In this document: one piece after another, positions 41,769-49,156 of the stretch
How the letters are laid out: every line of letters begins with the position of its first letter
Position numbering within the stretch: the first letter of the stretch is position 1
From: AC-32 sp963766375
Lineage (GTDB): Bacteria; Actinomycetota; Thermoleophilia; Gaiellales; Gaiellaceae
Direction of reading: 5' to 3'
Assembly (NCBI GenBank): GCA_963766375.1
Contig: CAVXZG010000017.1
Span: 1 to 49,156 of the forward strand
DNA length: 49,156 bases
The notes under the pieces: model-generated
What the model was told of the DNA's origin: nothing
Seen by the model: the letters and a program-made list of their open reading frames with translations, nothing else
The model's database searches: none
Translations under genes and position numbers: made by a program

Positions 41769-42627
41769 GTGCCGCTCCTCGCTCTCATCGCGGTCACGGT
41801 CGTCTGGGGCGTCACCTTCGTCCAGGTCAAGGACGCGGTCGACATCTACCCGCTGTTCGCCTTCCTGGCCGTGCGCTACGCGATCGCGACCGGCGTGCTC
41901 GGGATCGCCGGCGCTCCGCGCCTCCGCAGCCTTGGGCGCTCGGGCTTCGCCGCCGGCGCGCTTCCTCGGCGCCCTGCTGGGAATCGGGATCGCCCTCCAG
42001 ACCGCGGGCCTGCAGCGAACGACGGTCTCGAGCACCGGCTTCATCACAGGGCTCTACGTCGTCCTGACCCCGCTCTTCGGGCTCGTGCTCTTCAGGACGC
42101 GCGTTGGCCTGCAGGTCTGGCTCGGCGTCGTGCTGTCGGTGACCGGGCTCGCGATGCTCTCGGGCGTTCACGTCGGCTCGACGGCCGGCGACCTGCTCGT
42201 GCTCGCCTCCACCTCGGCGCAGGCACTCCAGATCGTGATGGTCGAGCGCTACGCGAACCGCTACGACGCGATCGCGCTGACGCTGGTCGAGATGGCAACC
42301 TGCTGCCTCGGCTTCTTCGTGATCGCCGTCGCGCTCGGCGACCTCTCGGTCCCGCACGGCCGGACGGTCTGGGGAGCGCTCCTGGTCACGGGCATCTTCG
42401 CCAGCGCGCTCGCCTACCTGATCCAGGTCTGGGCGCAGCGACGCATGAGCGCGGCGCGGATCGCGCTTGTCTTCGCGCTGGAGACTGTGTGGGCCGGCTT
42501 CTTCGGCTACGTGCTCGACGGCGACCGCCTCGGGTGGCTCGGCTGGGGCGGCTGCGCCGCGATCCTGGGCGGGATCGTGCTCGCGGAACCGGCTGCGGCA
42601 AGGGCGTTGCGCCGATTGGTCGCCTAA
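41769..42627 (+). CDS. EamA/DMT-family transporter; one +1 frameshift
   Basis: Drug/metabolite transporter superfamily protein of about 285 residues with ten hydrophobic helices in two EamA repeats. The first starts MPLLALIAVTVVWGVTFVQV; the second includes YLIQVWAQRRMSAARIALVF and ALETVWAGFFGYVLDG. Such proteins export or import small metabolites or amino acids; substrate not predictable. An extra base near 41960 splits the frame in the third helix (FAAGA then FLGALLGIGIALQTAG). It ends 50 bases before dnaK with no terminator visible. Confidence 0.85.
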
Positions 42628-42642
42628 GTTGCTACTATCCGA

Positions 42643-42657
42643 CTTAGATTTTCTAAG
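42643..42657. promoter_or_regulatory. Inverted repeat CTTAGA-TTT-TCTAAG upstream of dnaK, candidate HspR operator
   Basis: A perfect 6-bp inverted repeat with a 3-base spacer, 20 bases before the dnaK ATG. HspR operators (HAIR, CTTGAGT-N7-ACTCAAG) also start CTTnAG, but the spacing here differs. As hspR lies in the same operon, autoregulation at this site is likely, though unproven. Confidence 0.45.
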
Positions 42658-42677
42658 CCAACGAAGGAGAATTCAGC

Positions 42678-44581
<1,904 letters not shown>

Positions 44582-44582
<1 letters not shown>

Positions 44583-45084
44583 TGACCGAAGCAGAGAACA
44601 CGCCTGTCGAGGCCGAGCCTGAGGACCAGGTCGCCGCGCTGGAAGCCGAGCGCGACGAGTACCTGAACGACCTCAAGCGGGTCGCGGCCGAGTTCGAGAA
44701 CTACCGCAAGCGGGTCTCGCGCGACCAGGAGAGCCTGGTCGCGCGGGCCCACGAGCGGCTGGTGAAGGAGCTCTTGCCGGTGCTCGACGACCTCGAGCGG
44801 GCGCTCGCCGCCGCCGAGGAGCATGAGGAGGCCAAGCTCGAGGAGGGCGTGCGGCTCGTGCATCGCGAGCTGAAGGCCGCTCTCGACCGCGAGGGCCTCG
44901 CCGAGATCGAGACGGACGGCGTCTTCGACCCGCACGTCCACGAGGCGCTGCTCTCGCAGCCGTCAGAGGCGGAGGAGGGCTCCGTGCTCGAGGTGCTGCA
45001 GAAGGGCTACAAGCTCGGCGACCGCGTCCTGCGGCCGGCGCGCGTGGTCGTGGCCGCGCCGCGCAGGAGACCGGTGGCGGTTAA
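44582..45084 (+). CDS. grpE: Nucleotide exchange factor GrpE (frame disturbed at 3' end)
   Basis: GrpE of about 166 residues: an N-terminal coiled coil (VAALEAERDEYLNDLKRVAA), the signature FENYRKRVSRDQ, and the C-terminal beta domain DGVFDPHVHEALLSQP then GYKLGDRVLRPARVVVAAP. It dimerises and releases ADP from DnaK. As written the frame runs straight into dnaJ with no stop. Two extra bases (CG in a GCCGCGCCGCGC tract near 45058-45064) explain this: removing them gives APQETGGG followed by TAA at 45082. This stop then overlaps the dnaJ start. Confidence 0.92.
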
Positions 45085-46167
45085 GGACCTCTACGAGACG
45101 CTCGGTGTAGCGCCGCGGAGCCGCTCAGGACGAGATCAAGAAGGCCTACCGCAAGCTCGCGCGCCAGTACCACCCGGACGCGAACCCGGGCGACGACTCC
45201 GCGGAGGAGCGCTTCAAGGAGGTGCAGCACGCCTACGACGTGCTCTCCGATCCGGACAAGCGCAAGCAGTACGACGCGTTCGGCTCGTCGAACGGGCGAG
45301 GCCCGGCCGGCGGCCCCGGCGGCTTCCGCTTCGACACCGAGGGGTTCGACCTCGGCGACCTGGGCGACATCTTCGGCGGGCTCTTCGGAGCGCGCGGCGG
45401 TGCGCAGCGCCAGGAGCGCGGCCAGCGCGGGCGCGACCTCGAGGTCGAGGTGCGCCTCTCGTTCGAGGATTCGCTGCGCGGCGTCGAGACGACGATCCCG
45501 GTCGAGCTCGAGACCGCTTGCCGCGAGTGCGGCGGCTCAGGGGCGAAGCCGGGGACGGCGCCGAAGCTCTGCCCCGAGTGCGGCGGCCGCGGCGTCAAGG
45601 CCGAGAGCCAGGGGCTGTTCGCCCTCTCGCAGCCGTGCCCACGCTGCCGCGGCAACGGCACGGTGATCGAGGATCCGTGCCCGAACTGCCGCGGCACCGG
45701 CCGCGAGCGGCGGACGAAGCGCTACACGGTGAAGATCCCCGCGGGCGTGAAGGACGGCTCGCGGATCCGCCTGCGCGGCAAGGGCGAGGCGGGGTGGGGC
45801 GGCGCCGAGGCGGGCGACCTGTTCGTCGTCACACGCGTCGCGCCCTCGAAGCTCTATACGCGTCGCGGCGACGACCTCGTCGTGGACGTGCCGGTCACCT
45901 ACCCCGAGGCCGCGCTGGGCGCGACCGTGGAGGTGCCGACCCCCGAGGGCTCGGTCAACGTGAAGGTGAAGCCTGGCACCGTGGACGGAACGCTGCTGCG
46001 CGTGAAGGGCAAGGGCGCGCCGAAGCTCAAGGGCTCCGGCAAGGGCGACCTGCTTGCGCGCGTGAAGCTCGAGCGTGCCGAAGAAGATGAGCAAGAAGGA
46101 GCGCGAGGCGGTCGAGGCGCTGCAGAAGGCGTCTCGCGAGAACCCGCGCGAGGGGCTGGTCTCGTGA
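45074..46167 (+). CDS. dnaJ: Chaperone DnaJ (Hsp40); two +1 frameshifts
   Basis: About 363 residues after correction. The J domain (VKDLYETLGVA, then DEIKKAYRKLARQYHPDANP with HPD) stimulates DnaK ATPase. A glycine-rich linker and four CxxCxGxG zinc repeats (CRECGGSG, CPECGGRG, CPRCRGNG, CPNCRGTG) follow, then the peptide-binding C-domain ending SKKEREAVEALQKASREN. Extra bases at about 45113 and 46074 break the frame; without the first the J domain reads through to the HPD loop, and without the second the normal tail reaches TGA 46167. GTG 45074 has AGGAGA 4 bases upstream. The stop overlaps the next start (GTGA). Confidence 0.93.
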
Positions 46168-46364
46168 AGAGCTTCGGGATCACGTCGCTCCTCGCCGGAA
46201 TCGGGCTCTACGTCGTCTCGGCGCTGGTCGTGCTGAAGTCGTACCGCGGCGAGCCGCACCCGGCCTGGCTGACGGTGCTCTGGCTGATTGGCACGCTGCT
46301 CGTCGTCGTCGGACTGCTGGTGATGAGCTCCGGCGCGGTGCGCGCGTACCGGGAGCGGAACTGA
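46164..46364 (+). CDS. Small two-helix membrane protein in the heat-shock operon
   Basis: A 66-residue protein with two hydrophobic helices (SLLAGIGLYVVSALVVL and LTVLWLIGTLLVVVGLLVM) joined by a short KSYRGEPHPAW loop; it ends RAYRERN. GTG 46164 overlaps the dnaJ TGA and its TGA overlaps the hspR ATG, so it is translated within the operon. I know no characterised homologue. The two in-frame overlaps make it likely to be real. A membrane factor linking envelope stress to HspR/DnaK is a guess. Confidence 0.75.
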   Translation: MKSFGITSLLAGIGLYVVSALVVLKSYRGEPHPAWLTVLWLIGTLLVVVGLLVMSSGAVRAYRERN

Positions 46365-46725
46365 TGGACGACCGACCCCGCTACATGATCTCCGTTGCCG
46401 CCGAGCTCGTCGGGATGCACCCGCAGACCCTGCGCGTCTACGAGGAGAAGGGGCTCGTTCGGCCCCAGCGCACGGCCGGGAACACGCGCCTCTACTCCGA
46501 GGCCGATCTCGAGCGCCTTCGCCTGATCCAGCGCCTCACGACCGAGCTCGGGCTGAACCTGGCCGGCGTCGAGGCCGTGCTCGAGCTCGAGGCCGAGGTC
46601 GGCCGCATGCAGGCGCGGATGGAGCGGCTCGAGCGTGAGATGCGCGACGCGATCGAGCAGGTGCACCGGCAGTACCGCCGCGAGCTCGTGCTCTACGACC
46701 CGACCCAGCTACCTGCTCAGAGACG

Positions 46726-46744
<19 letters not shown>
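46364..46744 (+). CDS. hspR: Heat-shock repressor HspR (MerR family)
   Basis: A 126-residue MerR-type regulator. The helix-turn-helix and wing are MISVAAELVGMHPQTLRVYE then EKGLVRPQRTAGNTRLYSEA; the coiled coil is VEAVLELEAEVGRMQARMER. In actinobacteria HspR represses the dnaK operon and clpB, using DnaK as co-repressor, so the operon controls itself. It overlaps the small membrane-protein stop (TGATG) at its start and the clpB start by 19 bases at its end, unless a small sequence error has extended its tail. Confidence 0.93.

Positions 46745-49156
<2,412 letters not shown>

Overview
The window is about 49 kb of very GC-rich bacterial chromosome. Several features point to an actinobacterium: a dnaK-grpE-dnaJ-hspR-clpB heat-shock operon, neighbouring myo-inositol-phosphate synthase and phosphatidylinositol-phosphate synthase genes, a DUF2630-like protein, a tRNA-Ala without encoded CCA, and many promoters that place the start codon 6-7 bases after the -10 box (leaderless mRNAs). 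The gene set looks most like class Thermoleophilia (Gaiellales/Solirubrobacterales-like), but that placement is inference. There is no rRNA, CRISPR array, prophage or insertion sequence.

Layout. 1-2.8 kb: amine catabolism (class-III aminotransferase, FAD amine oxidoreductase) and a broken glycosyltransferase. 2.8-11.6 kb: a secreted FN3-like repeat protein followed by csp (cold shock), infA (IF-1), an orphan 324-aa gene and a small Ada-type zinc-binding protein. A segment of about 3.7 kb running from the middle of the FN3 gene to the end of the Ada-like gene is present twice in tandem. 11.8-15.0 kb: tRNA-Ala and a large exported Asp-box beta-propeller. 15.0-23.1 kb, minus strand: DUF2630, a rhomboid/zincin/micropeptide operon, an internally deleted argF, and a DUF4331-TPR-NicO-UreH-like transporter set followed by RskA-type anti-sigma and ECF sigma. 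23.3-32.7 kb: FAD monooxygenase, carbamate kinase with a cyclic-2,3-DPG-synthase-like GTPase, M28 and M3 peptidases, YjbQ, phospholipase C-like phosphoesterase, RlmD. 32.7-34.1 kb: MarR regulator divergent from a propeller lipoprotein. 34.1-39.7 kb, minus strand: a six-gene phosphoinositide-type operon (PAP2, PI-phosphate synthase, inositol-phosphate synthase, a glycosyltransferase-PHP fusion, a UDG-like protein, a membrane protein). 39.8-42.6 kb: putative zincin lipoprotein, moaA, EamA transporter. 42.6 kb to the end: the heat-shock operon, cut inside clpB.

Quality warning. At least ten genes, including the housekeeping genes grpE, dnaJ and clpB, contain frameshifts. Every one that can be resolved is an extra base and none is a missing base. 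This is the signature of insertion-type sequencing error, so these genes are annotated as full-length with sequence errors rather than as biological pseudogenes. The argF internal deletion, the 5'-truncated glycosyltransferase and the tandem-duplication junction are different in kind and need separate checking.

The most interesting biology: (1) the csp-infA-containing tandem duplication, with near-identity through infA and abrupt divergence just after it; (2) two divergent gene pairs whose start codons are exactly 18 bp apart and appear to share one symmetric -10 element; (3) the glycosyltransferase-PHP fusion in a phosphatidylinositol operon, a candidate for the unassigned PI-phosphate phosphatase step; (4) the DUF4331/TPR/NicO/UreH-like/ECF locus; (5) a rhomboid-zincin-micropeptide operon joined by start/stop overlaps.
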